DNA of 64,000 nt from Artemisia argyi (Eukaryota; Streptophyta; Magnoliopsida; Asterales; Asteraceae). Shown here piece after piece: positions 9,022 to 20,518 of this stretch (position 1 is the stretch's first letter; every line of letters starts with the position of its first letter). The notes beneath the pieces were generated by a model that was not told the DNA's origin, did not search any database, and saw nothing but the letters and a program-made list of their open reading frames with translations. The DNA lies in NCBI GenBank assembly GCA_030686995.1, contig CM060692.1:119510796-119574795 (forward strand), written 5' to 3'. The position numbers and the translations under genes are program-made.

Positions 9022-10586
9022 TCAATCTGAATTGGAATATGACCAAATTGAAGCCGATAGCAACCTTCGTGATTTCCACCCCAAAAGAAGCTTATTACTT
9101 GCACACTCTTCAGCCCTGTAACCATCATGAAACAACCCTAACAACAATTTTGCTTGACAATGATTCGCGAAACTTATATTAACCGGATGAAACTCTGAGC
9201 TAGATGATAACCAATCACCCCATGAACCACATTCACCTTCATCTCTGTAGACTCGAGCCAAGGAGCCAATAATTCGTGGTCCTAAAAACACACGTTCCAC
9301 CAAAGCTCTAGCCCGCCCTTGCATAGGAAAGCCGGCTTCCAAGGAGTCATATAAGGCAGAGTAATGATGCAATGTGTCCATAAACCGACCCACAAACCCA
9401 CCTTCAGCTTTAGGACCCTCTTCTTCTACTAAAGTTATGAGTTTCGGATTTAAGGTTTTTGAACCACTAAGAAATGATGCTACGGATGTCGGTGATCTGT
9501 AGCTGAAATGAGGGAGATGTAACATACAGTTGACGATGATTGCTTCTCCTCGTACTAATTTTAAGGATGATGGTTTGAATGTTTCGTCCGAATCTAGTTT
9601 GCATTGGTGAAATGAAAAGGGTTGGCCTATTGATGCTGCAAAAGCAGTTAAACGACGGCCGGTTTCTTGAACGGTGGAGATTGATTTTCGACCACTTCCT
9701 GGCCGTGAGAGGGCGGTTATACGAAGGTGAGGAGTTGGTGGTCCATCTTTACGCGATATCAATGCTTGCATTAGCGACGCCCATTGGATACCTGATAATT
9801 ATGTAATTAAATACTTAATAAGATATTTTATAGGGCATCCATAATTGCACGTAGATCCGACAGTGACTAAATAAAAAAGATAGGTTACAATTCTGTAATA
9901 CCTTCCATGATATCGTAATCAATTATGTGTACACGTCGTTCATGAGTTACAGATTCGATAATTGCCTGATTGGCTGTGAAATGACCAAATTTTACGTATG
10001 GTGACATGTCTTGTAAAAGCTGGAAAGCGGCCAAGACATCCGACCGGTGGTGGTGAAGATAGTGATGTTGCTTATAACCACCACCACCACCCCTTTCAAG
10101 CAAATTAAGTAAGGCGTCGGTGAAATATGCGGCAAGTCTCTCCATATTAGTGCCCTCGTTAGGGGACACTAAACTTTTGAGCCGAACCAGTATCACAGTT
10201 GCCAAATCATGGTTTATATTATCACCCGTCATGGCCTCCGCAGCTGCCATCAATAAATGAACAAGCCTTAGCCCTTTTACATCTTCCGACTGACTATCGA
10301 CTGCTGCTTCAATCATCATAGCATCAGGAGATGTTACAAGATTTTGATCATCATCCGAATAGGAAAAAGTTGTCTTATCTGTGTCTTCCTCCATTTCCGG
10401 CTCAAATAGGTCATGAAAACTTCCATGAGGATGCACAGAAAAGGCATCCCAGTCGACAACAGGCGACCAATCACCCCAGTTACGACACTGATCTTCTTCT
10501 GGGGTGGTGGTGCTGTTGGTAGTGCTAGTGGTAGCAGTCGTTGTGGTTGTGAAATCTGATAAATCAAGTTCAGGCATCATGGCCAT
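9022..10586 (-). CDS. NSP2: GRAS transcription regulator, NSP2 (nodulation signaling pathway 2) type
   Basis: Two exons on the minus strand, 10,586-9,902 and 9,791-9,022, join through a GT/AG intron of 110 bp to give 484 residues. The N-terminus has a Thr-rich stretch (13-28) and the NSP2-like block [15 protein letters not shown] (36-50). GRAS regions follow in order: LHRI from [16 protein letters not shown] (104-119), VHIID (219-223, in [13 protein letters not shown]), PFYRE-like [21 protein letters not shown] (about 359-379), and SAW (WGDWL near 419 to [14 protein letters not shown] near 480). In legumes NSP2 works with NSP1 downstream of CCaMK in nodulation, mycorrhizal signalling and strigolactone biosynthesis, in the nucleus. 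The split glycine codon (residue 229) restores [13 protein letters not shown], the conserved NSP2 reading. His/Gly low-complexity lies at 166-180. No frame damage is seen. The gene is probably functional. Confidence 0.93.
9792..9901 (-). other. NSP2: 110-bp intron in NSP2
   Basis: The donor GGAAG|GTATTAC at 9,902/9,901 and acceptor TTATCAG|GTATCC at 9,792/9,791 give phase 1. The two ORFs lie in different frames and only this splice restores the conserved GRAS sequence directly after VHIID. Intron sequence is AT-rich, as usual for plants. Confidence 0.9.
10174..10194 (-). promoter_or_regulatory. NSP2: Putative miR171h target site in NSP2 coding sequence
   Basis: The minus strand reads GATACTGGTTCGGCTCAA followed by AAG, over the codons of VILVRLKS (residues 131-138). 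It matches the GATATTGG..CGGCTCAA consensus recognised by the miR171 family. Targeting of NSP2 by miR171h at this conserved stretch is known in legumes. Cleavage here is inferred from the sequence. Confidence 0.7.
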
Positions 10587-10687
10587 TTTTCTGGCAATGA
10601 TTTTATATTAATATGAGGTGTACTTGTGCCAAGAGTGTGAAGGATTAGAATTAGAATTATGTTAACATGTAATTTGATTTAGTATCA

Positions 10688-10695
10688 TATTTATA
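10688..10695 (-). promoter_or_regulatory. TATA box candidate of NSP2
   Basis: TATAAATA on the minus strand, about 100 bp before the ATG at 10,586, in AT-rich upstream DNA. No other TATA-like string of this quality is nearer. Confidence 0.5.
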
Positions 10696-10919
10696 GAATG
10701 TAAGATTGCAATAATGTACTACGTAGTAATAAAAAATAGTACGAGTATGAGGTTAGTTTGGAACACAATTTTATATAAATATTTGAAACCTTGTCCACCG
10801 TTCAAGTAATAGCTACATACACTGGAACCGGCTCCTTTAAAGCTTATACATGGCTTATGAGTTAATTTGGTTTCGGCTTATATTTCATAAGCTTAATTTT
10901 GCGGCTTATTTTGATGTTT

Positions 10920-10955
10920 AGGCTGGGCACAGTTGTGACGACGTTGTCACATCAG
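10920..10955. mobile_element. Putative PIF/Harbinger terminal repeat
   Basis: TTA followed by GGCTGGGCACAGTTGTGACG starts here, with an internal GTGACGACGTTGTCAC hairpin. PIF/Harbinger elements begin with GG after a TTA/TAA target duplication. It lies just beyond the C-terminal end of the split Harbinger ORF1-like gene, on the expected side. The partner terminus was not found. Confidence 0.4.
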
Positions 10956-11159
10956 CTTTTCTCTCCGACAACAAGACACGATCAAGTTACCACAGACCAA
11001 GTTATTTTTATTTTACTTTTTTTTTAATTCAAATATTTTAAACAACAAATTTAAACTTCATTAAAAATAAAACATTACAATACTAATGAAAATCTTAAAC
11101 ATTACAATACTAATTAAAAACTTAAACTAATAATCTAAGTTGTAGTGTGCTTTGATTGT

Positions 11160-11278
11160 TGCCTTAATATTCAAAAGTTCTTGTGGTTGTCGTGGAGGCA
11201 AATTTGAGTTGATTTATGTATTGTAAAAAATCAAGTCTTGCTCTCGTTTTGATTGGGCCATAAATGCCATTTGCTGTT
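11160..11278 (-). pseudogene. C-terminal part of split Harbinger ORF1-like (NAM-associated) gene
   Basis: On the minus strand this segment encodes MAFMAQSKREQDLIFYN and a stop, which resembles the end of NAM-associated/Harbinger ORF1 proteins. It is cut from its upstream part (51,690-50,835) by retrotransposon M. The 5-bp CTGTT at 11,274-11,278 is the target duplication. One frame reads across the duplication from the right-hand fragment into this one, which identifies M as the disruptor. Confidence 0.7.
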
Positions 11279-12835
11279 TGTGGAAACCGTAGAGGGGAGT
11301 TAATACGTTTCCGTTTAAAAATTTAAAAACTTTTGTATCAAACACCCGATCAAATGTGATATAATATGAAAAGTGTCAACACTAGTCTACAAGAACTAGA
11401 GATAATATAAAGCATCAAGTAAAGCATGTATCAACAACACAAACTTAGACATATTGTAAATAGCATGCCATGACACAAAGCATAACAAACACAATATAAG
11501 CAACAAACCACACAAGTATAAATGCTACGCAAGATATAGATGTAAAGCGGTAAATGCGAAAATGAACGTAAAGAGATAAGTAAAGAAAACGCAAACCCGG
11601 ACACGGCGATTTATAGTGGATCGGTCACGAAGCTCCTTTTCGCCCTACTCCACTCCCCGAGTACCCAACTCGAGAGTTACTTCACTAATCAACAAGCTCC
11701 ATTCTCGGCGGAGAAAACCATACAACGTCGCTTACATTATTTTCCGACACTAAGCTAAATGTCGAGTACTAATCCTAGCTAGTACCAATCTATCAAGATC
11801 TACCCGATCCTCACAAATCACACAAGCTACAAGATCCACATGATCAACTCACAATCTACCCGTCCACTCACGATCTACCCGATCCTTACTAATCACACAA
11901 TCAACACACCATACACGATCTACCCGATCTACCCTTGATCCACTTGATCAACATACAAGCTCACTAGCTACAAGAGATCTCCAAGATCTCAACAAGATAA
12001 CAATGATCCACACTCACAAGACTAAACAAAGATTATGACTACTTGATGTATATCAAGATACAACAAGCTTACAACAAGTAATGCAAGTGCACTACTCAAT
12101 AACTCTAACACTTTGTATCTTCTTGATACATTGTGTTCTTCTCTTGGACTAGAAGAGGAATGAAGGTGATCACTTGAAGGGACGATTGGATCACTCTAAA
12201 ACAAACTAAGACTCTCTAAATGATCAAAGAAAGTGATCTAAATAAAAAGGGATTAGACCAGAGAAAATGACTGAAAAAAATCAAGTGGGAAGTGTAAAAT
12301 GGTCCACTATTTATAGGCAAAGATAAATTTGACCGTTACAGGGGGACGACACCACTAATTGTCACACGGTACCACTAAATTTAGTGGTGTCGTGGTACCG
12401 TCCGGGACAAAAACGTTCCTATATTTGTTTTTAGTGGTGAAAGTTTATTTGGGGAAGTTTGGAGCTGATTTGGGGTGGGGAAAAATAGTTGTTGGGATTT
12501 TTGAAATGATTTTTCAAAATAAAACGTTTATTTTTAATTCAAAAATAATTTGTAAAATATATTTTTGAAAAATGTTTTGTCACATTAAAATATGAAGTTT
12601 AGGAAAATGTAATCCTTTGATCATTTGTCAAGTAGTAGATTTGTTTGTTCATACCTTGAGTGATTTACATTGGGATGGAAATCTACGACTTTGTTGAAGC
12701 ATACTTGAGATGTCGAGATGATTTGTGTTTACAAGTAACTTGCGCATTTTACGTTATGCATCACAAGTTACATGTTTGTCATCATTAAAACCGAAGAAAC
12801 CGTTAAGTTTAAATATCATAATATTTGCACTAACA
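11279..12835 (-). repeat. Element M 3' LTR (1,557 bp)
   Basis: Full-length LTR. TATAAATA on the minus strand lies at 12,308-12,315 and a GGTACC-type palindrome at 12,372-12,387 is upstream of it. It contains about 490 bp (near 11,540-12,050) missing from the other LTR. Confidence 0.93.
12308..12315 (-). promoter_or_regulatory. TATA box of element M 3' LTR
   Basis: TATAAATA on the minus strand. The other LTR has a G in place of a T (TATTTGTAGG on plus, near 50,278), so its TATA box is damaged. Confidence 0.6.
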
Positions 12836-12850
12836 ATCTCTCCCTTTTTG
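12836..12850 (-). promoter_or_regulatory. Element M polypurine tract
   Basis: AAAAAGGGAGAGAT on the minus strand directly before the LTR start TGTTAGTGC. Position and purine content are those of a plus-strand primer. Confidence 0.85.
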
Positions 12851-15800
12851 ATGATGACAAATATGTAAACCATAACACACAGTAAAATATAAAAATTACT
12901 TGTTTACACTCCCTTCTCCCCCTTTTGTCGAAGCAAAAAGGTAGTCTCCTCGAGCTCTCCCTTGAATTCACTATCTACTCCCCCTTATTACACTACTTTC
13001 CTTTCTTCCCAAAAAGGCGAGCTTGCATCATCCCAGTGAAGTCTTCTACCACCACTATTAGAAAGACTCCGTGCTATGTATTCAAACACTCCCGAGCTCC
13101 CCCTAGCTCAATGCTCCCCTATGGTGATTGAATCCCCTTATTTATTTACCTTAGTATCTAACAGATCCATGGATCAAATTCTTACAAAGTCTTTTCCTAC
13201 ATCAAGGATTAGCTTCGTGCAACATAATATATAAGAGTATAGGAGCAACATTATAGGGATATAATACATATAGAAAAACATGCAATGGTTAAACTATGTG
13301 AGTGACACAACCTAAAAGAAAGCCCAAGAAAGTAGAGCAACACAAAAAGATGAATGCATATTGCAATTCAAAGACACTTGAGTGTCACAACCCGATCAAC
13401 AACCTAAGGTGTAATTGTTCAATCAATCACACTAACAAGAACGAGATTCGCTCGTTGACTAACACACAAAATGACTTCTTCCAAGTTGTCATTGGGAAGG
13501 CAAGTTCTAACAAACCTTTTGAACGACATAATCATCTATCTAAGATGATTGGTGTTAAGGATGGTTTGTTGATAAGACATACTTTAAATGATTACTATTA
13601 TGACAAGTCATGCCATAAAGTAGACTCGATAGAAGATAAAAAAAAAATTGAAAATGAGAACAATATGCACCTAGATGTGAATGGAAATGATTCCATAAGA
13701 TGGGAAAGTGTTGGTTTTGACCTTTAAAGAAAGGTGAGGAAAGATGGTTTAGATTAATATATCATTTGCACTAACAATGAGATGCATGATATATTTCAAA
13801 AGAGAAAAAGAAAATGTGCATGTGATCCTAACAGGATTGTTGGTGGAGACCTCTAACGAGGTTGAGGTAACGAAGTTCTAGATTAGTAGTTTGGATGATC
13901 TTAGTTGTGTGTTAGAGATAATTTGGTGCATGAAGGTTTCGTGTAATTATGAGGATTGAAGGTTTTTGAACTAACTGTCACTTATCTAAACTGGGGAATA
14001 GTATTAAAGTTTGAGTGTAATGATCGATGGGTTGAAGGTTTTTAGACTATCACTCACAAGAGTGAAGTTTAGTTATAAGGGTTGAGTATTATGATGTTAA
14101 TTTGAGGTTTGAAGATGAGATGCAAGATAAGCTTGCAATGGTGAGGCCTTATATAGGTAAGAGTTGTGGGATTCGAATAAAAGTTGGTGGTAGTGTCCTA
14201 TGTTGTAGTGAGGGAATCTTAGGGTGTATGTGAGTTTGCAAAATTTTGCAGGTTTGAGGTTAGGGATGCAGGGATCTATAGAAAACAATGAAAATTCGTC
14301 AAACAGGGGCACAATACCACTAAATGCCGCACGGTACCATTAAATTTAACGGTACCGTGACCTAGAAGTCACGAATTTTCTTGTGCAGCCTAGTTCTCGG
14401 CAACTAAAGGGAAGTTTTCTAGAGAATAAGAACTACATTAGTGTGTTCTTGAGAGTGTTTGTTGAAAGACTATATGAGTGTGTTTTTGCTCTCCCTTAAT
14501 CGATGTCCATCCGGACAAGATGTATAAAAATAAAATAAAGAGGAAAACAAACGTTAACGGAAGCAATGACTTAGTAATGTCATGACAAGTGGTGGATAGC
14601 ATACAATAAACTTCACCTTTGAAGTCAAGTAGCTCTTCTCAATCATTGTGAATATTCAAAGAACATTCATATGATGAGGCATGTGATCACGTGGAGATAT
14701 CCTAAGGGTTAAGAAGATAAAATCTTCAAGGTTGTGAGGTTAGTGATAAAGTTCTAGTGGGGTTATCTATGTTGATGAAGAAAGGTTATCTCAACTTATC
14801 CTAGCGGTTAGTCATTTGAGGTGTGAGGAAGATGAGTGAGATGTGTAAGCATTGGTAGTGTAGAGCGAAAGTTGAAAAGTATAGATAAGTTGAGAAGATA
14901 ATGGATACGGAAGTAACCAAACATATGATGTGTTTAGTACCATGCGGAAGTGAAAGGGAAAAGGCTGAGGAATCAGAAGATAGATTAGTGAGACTTTTCA
15001 ATACGAGGAGAGAATTTATACCTAATAAATTCTTTTTACGAGATGAACGGTAGTACTAGACAAGAAGAGATGACATTTATATTTCCGAGGAAATATATAG
15101 GTAGTCATTAGAGCGATGTCAAGGATGACTTAATATTTCCAGTGAAATATTTAAAAAGTCATGAGACGAGATGTAAGGGATGACTTTAATATTTCCAATG
15201 AAATAATTAAGTGGTTGTACAAGGGATGTGAAGAATAACTTAATATTTACAGTGAAATATTTAAAGAGTAATGAGATGAGACACACAAGTTGACTACAAT
15301 ATTTCTAGTGAAATATTCAAGTAGTCAGAAGACACGATTCGGAAGAAAGAGAGTATCAATATACTCTTGATGAGATAGAGGGATAGTTTGTTTTCTATCC
15401 TAAAGCTAATGGATAAATTCAATCCTCGTTATCTATGAGGTGAGCTTGAAGACAGAACACGATGACAAACCTATGGGGATAGGAGGAACTAACGGAGATG
15501 AATATACTTGGTCTTAAGGAGTGTATATTCACACGAGGATGAAAGGAACTACTAATCACTTATGTAGTAACTCGTGAGTCCTTTGTCACCCGAAGGTTGA
15601 TGTTAGCTTTAAGATTTTGGATGAGTGTTTTAACGTATGTTGTTAAAAGGCTTGGATATGATGTTTCGGATATGAAATTTAACAATCGCGATCGCAAGTT
15701 AAACTTACTTGAATATTTCGGATGAAATATTTAAGCTGTCAAACCTACTCTGAGTTCTACTAGGTTTGTATCTAACCTCCCCATGACAAAAGGGTGTATT

Positions 15801-16878
15801 ACTTGGAAGAAGGCGAAGTGATGACCAGGAATTAGGACAACTTCACGACCACTTTAACTTATAGGTTTTGACACTTGTGTATGACTATATGACTTCTAAG
15901 GGTTCATAGTGATAGGCATACCTAATCCATTATGTGTCAAACAACATAGTGTGGGATGTAAGTAATCTAGGTTTGCTAGGGAGTATCCTAATTACGACTT
16001 GTTCAAAATGAAATCCTATTAGGAGATAAAGTTCACTGATGTAAACTGTCTCTAGTCAAATGTAGGAATGAATTTTTTTTTCAAGTTAGAGAATGAGTAT
16101 AAGACTATCACTAGTGGTGCTCAATTCAGGCTAAACACGACCATTTTTACGGGTTATACCACGAACCTAACTTCTCTCCTGGAAGCAATTCAATCGTTAG
16201 GTCAAATTGAATTTCTAGTGCGATAGGTTCTCCAGTAGTCATTTTCATGTTAGAAAAATTCAAATTCCTATATTTGCCTATCGAAGTATAGCAAAGATGA
16301 TATTTTCTTATTTCGCTAATACATGGCCTAATATGACTCAACTAACCGTATTTCGAAAGTCGGTTACGAAGATGACATTTCTTACACAACTTCTAACAAA
16401 GGCAAACGAAATGTTTAAATTTCATGTTTGAGATTTATAGGTTATTTGGTGGAGATGGTGCATTTTATGATCTCTTGGATAACAACTTTGTTTGTTGAGT
16501 TGTTACATGTTATTTTAGCATGATTTGGTTTCCTAGAACCACGAGATACTCTAATGTGATACAATGTAGAATCTACTACATCGAGAGTATTTCAAGAATG
16601 CTCCTTAGCATATCTTGAGAGAAGAATCTAGTAAAGGTTATTTACCTCAATAGATCTTGTGAGTATTAAATTTGAAATGAGATAGTATTTTATATTTCAA
16701 CAAATATGATTTTCTAAGAGGAAACATATTAATCTTACGAATACTTAGTGAAACAAGTATTTTAGTGTATGAAGCAATTTTACTTGTTTATGCAATGACA
16801 CATGTTGTATTTGGTTATTATTCAACTATAATATCCTATATTTGTTAACAAGATGCAATGTATTCTCTTGTAACATAA
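12851..16878 (-). other. Element M internal region, 3' part; non-coding
   Basis: About 4 kb without any retroelement protein similarity on either strand. It contains a 30-bp palindrome at 14,330-14,359 and many short hairpins, densest at 14,650-15,770. A plus-strand open frame at 13,302-13,727 lacks an ATG start at its left end and has no recognisable domain. Confidence 0.7.
14649..15767. repeat. Array of short hairpins, about 55 bp apart
   Basis: Clear stems include GAAGAT/ATCTTC (14,713-14,727), AGAATTTAT/ATAAATTCT (15,011-15,033), TATATTTCC/GGAAATATA (15,078-15,097) and AATATTTC/GAAATATT near 15,132, 15,188, 15,242, 15,298 and 15,712. Others are GAGTAT/ATACTC (15,351-15,366), GGATAG/CTATCC (15,381-15,400), CCTAT/ATAGG (15,470-15,483), TTTTAAC/GTTAAAA (15,628-15,648) and AAACCTA/TAGGTTT (15,741-15,767). 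Outer GACT/AGTC bases extend several stems. Confidence 0.75.
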
Positions 16879-16883
16879 CCATT

Positions 16884-18375
16884 TGATGCGTGGTTTTGCA
16901 ACCTTGCAAAAGGTTTTACCTCTCAAGGGATCTTGAAAAGCTTGCAATCCCCACCAGGCAGTGTACCTGACCGTTGTAGTATAGTATAGTGGCAAGTACC
17001 GGGGGATTGATCGTTCAACTCAAAGAATAGTGTTCGTTAGGATTGAAATTAATCTAACTAGGTATAGAGATGAGGGATGATTCTTTTTGTATTTTTATAT
17101 TTTATTTTGAAAGCAAGTAAAATCTTGGTTTTGGAAGGAGGGGCGGAATTAGTTGCTAATCAACTAACCCAAAAACTACCAATTAAACTAAAGTGCAAGA
17201 AAAGTAAACTAGGGTTCTACAAGGGAAGTGAAGCATGTCTACCTATGATGTATTACTCCTTGCTAGCTATCCAATTCTACCTATTAAATGTTAACCTTGT
17301 TTTAATTGACGGGTTGTATTCCTTAATACCATTCGTGGGGCCGTGTATGATCTTCCCCAACTCTATAAGCTTCTACCTCTTCCTATGTCGAGCCGACTAC
17401 TAGCTCCTAACATGGCCTCCTTAGTAGTTACTTATGCATTAAATACAACCAATTAATCATAGTACACATCCGATCATGTTTCTTAAGACGTTCAAGCAAG
17501 TTATCAATAGGAAGTCTGCCAGTTTTCTTAAGCCTAACATCGATAAACATTCAATCAAAACAAGAAACAATAGGAACCAAGAATTATAAACTAAATCAAC
17601 TAGACCTATTGAAGTGTCACGCCTTAATTGATAAAGATAGACACAAACATCAACAAGGAATCAATAAGATCAAATCAATTATATACAAGTTTCACACAAT
17701 CATAAGTATACACAAGCTGATGATGAATGAAGCGCAATCAACAATAACAATGAAATACATAATTAAGATAGAATCAACAAACCAATAAAAGATGTTTTTC
17801 AAGTGATTGAAACCCTCTAAGTTGCTGGAAAAACACCCACCCTAACTCTAAAATCGGACCTAGGGTTGGGGGCTTACCAATAATGAAGTTATGATGTTGT
17901 ATTTATAGGTTGTTTTCTGCCCAGCCCGATCTGATGGCGTCAGACCTGACACTTGACGTTGTCACAACCATTTTTTCACCAAATCGAAGATCTTTTTGTC
18001 CTCTTCGCGTGGGCTTTTGAATCACCTAAATCCGAGTTCGTATGCAAAAGATATGGCCAAAACAAAATCAGATACTTCGCGCGCAAGTTGTGATTGCGTT
18101 GGTCAATATGTGACGGTTTCACTAAGGTTTCTTCTTGTGCAAGTCTTCTTTTTGACGTCGTCACTCTATATCATCTGACGTCGTCAGGTTAAATCCTGAC
18201 GCCGTCACATTCAAAATTTTTCTGGGACGTTTCTTGTTGTCTTATAACGTGACGGCCTTGGTGAAATTACACGTGACGCCGTCACGTGTAAATGTGTTGA
18301 AAACTTTCTGGCCCGTCAAGTGTAAAAGTATCCACCTCTTTGCCATAACGTGATGCCGTCACATGTTATACGTGA
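16884..18375 (-). repeat. Element B 3' LTR, first part (interrupted by C)
   Basis: 1,492 bp matching 42,778-44,270. It breaks at CGTGA, the target duplication of element C, and resumes at 31,503. Confidence 0.93.
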
Positions 18376-18640
18376 TGAAATACACCGTAAAATCCCAGGT
18401 CATTTATTAATGCTAATTATGGACACTATTCTAAACTAAGCCATTTTTGCGGGCTAATTTAAAATTTTTATATGAGACACTGTTTATTTGACACCCGATT
18501 GTTTAGAACACCGTTTGTTTGACACCCGATTATGTTTTGTCACTCGATATCACCCGATTGTCACTCTTGGATGTCACCCAATGAGGTTAACACCGGTAAC
18601 TCCCACTTGCGACCCGACACCCCATTTGAACACCGAGAAA

Positions 18641-18744
<104 letters not shown>

Positions 18745-19415
18745 GACATTATGTATATATTAACTTTTACAAATTATTAATACTATATATATGGGTATAT
18801 ATATACGTATGACGACACCGTTTATACATTTTTGGTTTTCACGAACCGACACCGACTCCGAAATTAATTTCACAATATTACGAACCACCGACACCCCGTC
18901 ATTTTTGGGCCGACCACAAGCCCACACTATTTCTTTCTTTTTCTTTGACTCACTTGGGCCGAATCACCCCCTCCACAAGCCCACACGATTTACTTTTCTT
19001 TTGTTTCATTTTGGGCCGAAAGCTTGCCAAGCCCACTCGGCTTGTTATGTTTTCTTTTGCGAAGCATGCTACACGAAACCAAACCACCACCTTTGTTTCT
19101 TTACTTGGTTTCCCACAAATCAACACAAACATCCCATCTCACTTTGACTTTGTTTCATGAGACAAGGAGCCACCTTTGAGCCGTCAAACCTTTGGACAAA
19201 CACAAAACCCACCTTCAATCCATTAACCTTTGGATCGAATGTTTCACAAAACACCAACACAACATAAACAATACATTTAGTACACAATAGCACCTAAAGC
19301 TCACCACTTCTACTCGATTTGACAAGCCTTTGGAGACTAGACAACCTTGTCGAGTGTGAAATGACCACTCGATGGTGTTGTGTATCTTGGGGACATTCGA
19401 ACCACCCTCACCCCC

Positions 19416-19422
19416 TATAAAA
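19416..19422 (+). promoter_or_regulatory. TATA box of element C 5' LTR
   Basis: TATAAAA in CCCCCTATAAAAGCC, followed about 30 bp on by a CA-rich start-like stretch (CTCACACACTCTC). The same site is at 29,294-29,300 in the 3' LTR. Confidence 0.7.
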
Positions 19423-20444
19423 GCCACATTAAATGCCATAAGTCTCACACACTCTCAAGACCACCAAAGCTTCAAAGCACAAAACTCTTTCTCTTCTTTC
19501 TTGGTTGTTGTCGAGAAGACTTAGGCGCACGAGCATAGTTCGAGTTAAGGAGTATTGGGTTATAACAAGCAAGGTTTTGGGATAAGGAAGAGCTCTCGGG
19601 TCTAGACGTTTTGCTTGCTCCCAACTCGTACACACGATCTCATCACCACCAATTTTTGGTGTTGTAAGTGTTATTCACCCTTTTCATTTCGTATGTTAAT
19701 TTCATGCATATCACGCATATTCATCACACGACACACACAATATTCTTTTGTTACACTTATAACTATAGTATTCACACGCCTTGACACTCTTGAGGAAAGG
19801 ACTCGTCATTTGTTATTTATACATACAACATACATATATTATTCGACACCCTAATTCCTTGGCTACCACTTAATCAAATCAACGAAACATGCAAACCTTA
19901 TACGTTTTTATACCATGAAAACTAAGCCAAAACTGTATCCTAGTCGAGCCACGATTTAAGCAAAATAGAACACATCTTTGGGCTTTAAACGGGCTAATGA
20001 GCCCATTAAGTTTTTCAAAGGGAAAATTCGGTGTAATGTTTAGAAATAACGAGAGGTATAAAAACAAGTTTTAAGAAAGTTTTGTAAGTAATAATCACCA
20101 CTTCTATTGTACCAAAAAGTTTGGCTTTCGAAAATTACATCAAGGACTATTTTTGCAAAAGTCCCACGTTAAGGGACTAAAACTGTCAAAATAACAAACT
20201 ATCGAACTAACTTTGACAAAACCGAATTCTAAAAAGAAGTTGAGGGTAGAAATGGTATTTTTCAAAAGTTTGGGGAACAAAATGTAAAAAAAGTTCAAAA
20301 AGGACCATATTGTAATTATTTCTAACCAAAGTGTAAAAAGTGTAACTTTAATAAAGTTAAAGGTTAAATATGACAAGGTATTTTATCATTAATTATTTCA
20401 TGTAATTTGATTTTTATATAAGTACATATATTTTTGTAACTTTA

Positions 20445-20447
<3 letters not shown>

Positions 20448-20517
<70 letters not shown>
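20448..20517. repeat. (TA)n microsatellite in element C LTR
   Basis: About 35 TA units; counterpart at 30,326-30,405. Confidence 0.95.

Positions 20518-20518
<1 letters not shown>

Noticed and set aside
9022..10586. Two separate GRAS genes
   Set aside because: The two frames are consecutive parts of one NSP2 protein joined by a GT/AG intron.
13302..13727. 141-codon plus-strand frame as a gene
   Set aside because: It opens with GTG rather than ATG, lies antisense to element M, and shows no domain or coding-like composition.
15079..15317. CRISPR-like array (regular palindromic repeats)
   Set aside because: Period is about 55 bp, but the repeats are diverged hairpins in a plant retrotransposon and the intervals are not unique spacers; no cas genes.
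19429..20376. Minus-strand frames in the LTRs of element C
   Set aside because: They recur in both LTRs, run against the transcription direction and have no recognisable domains.
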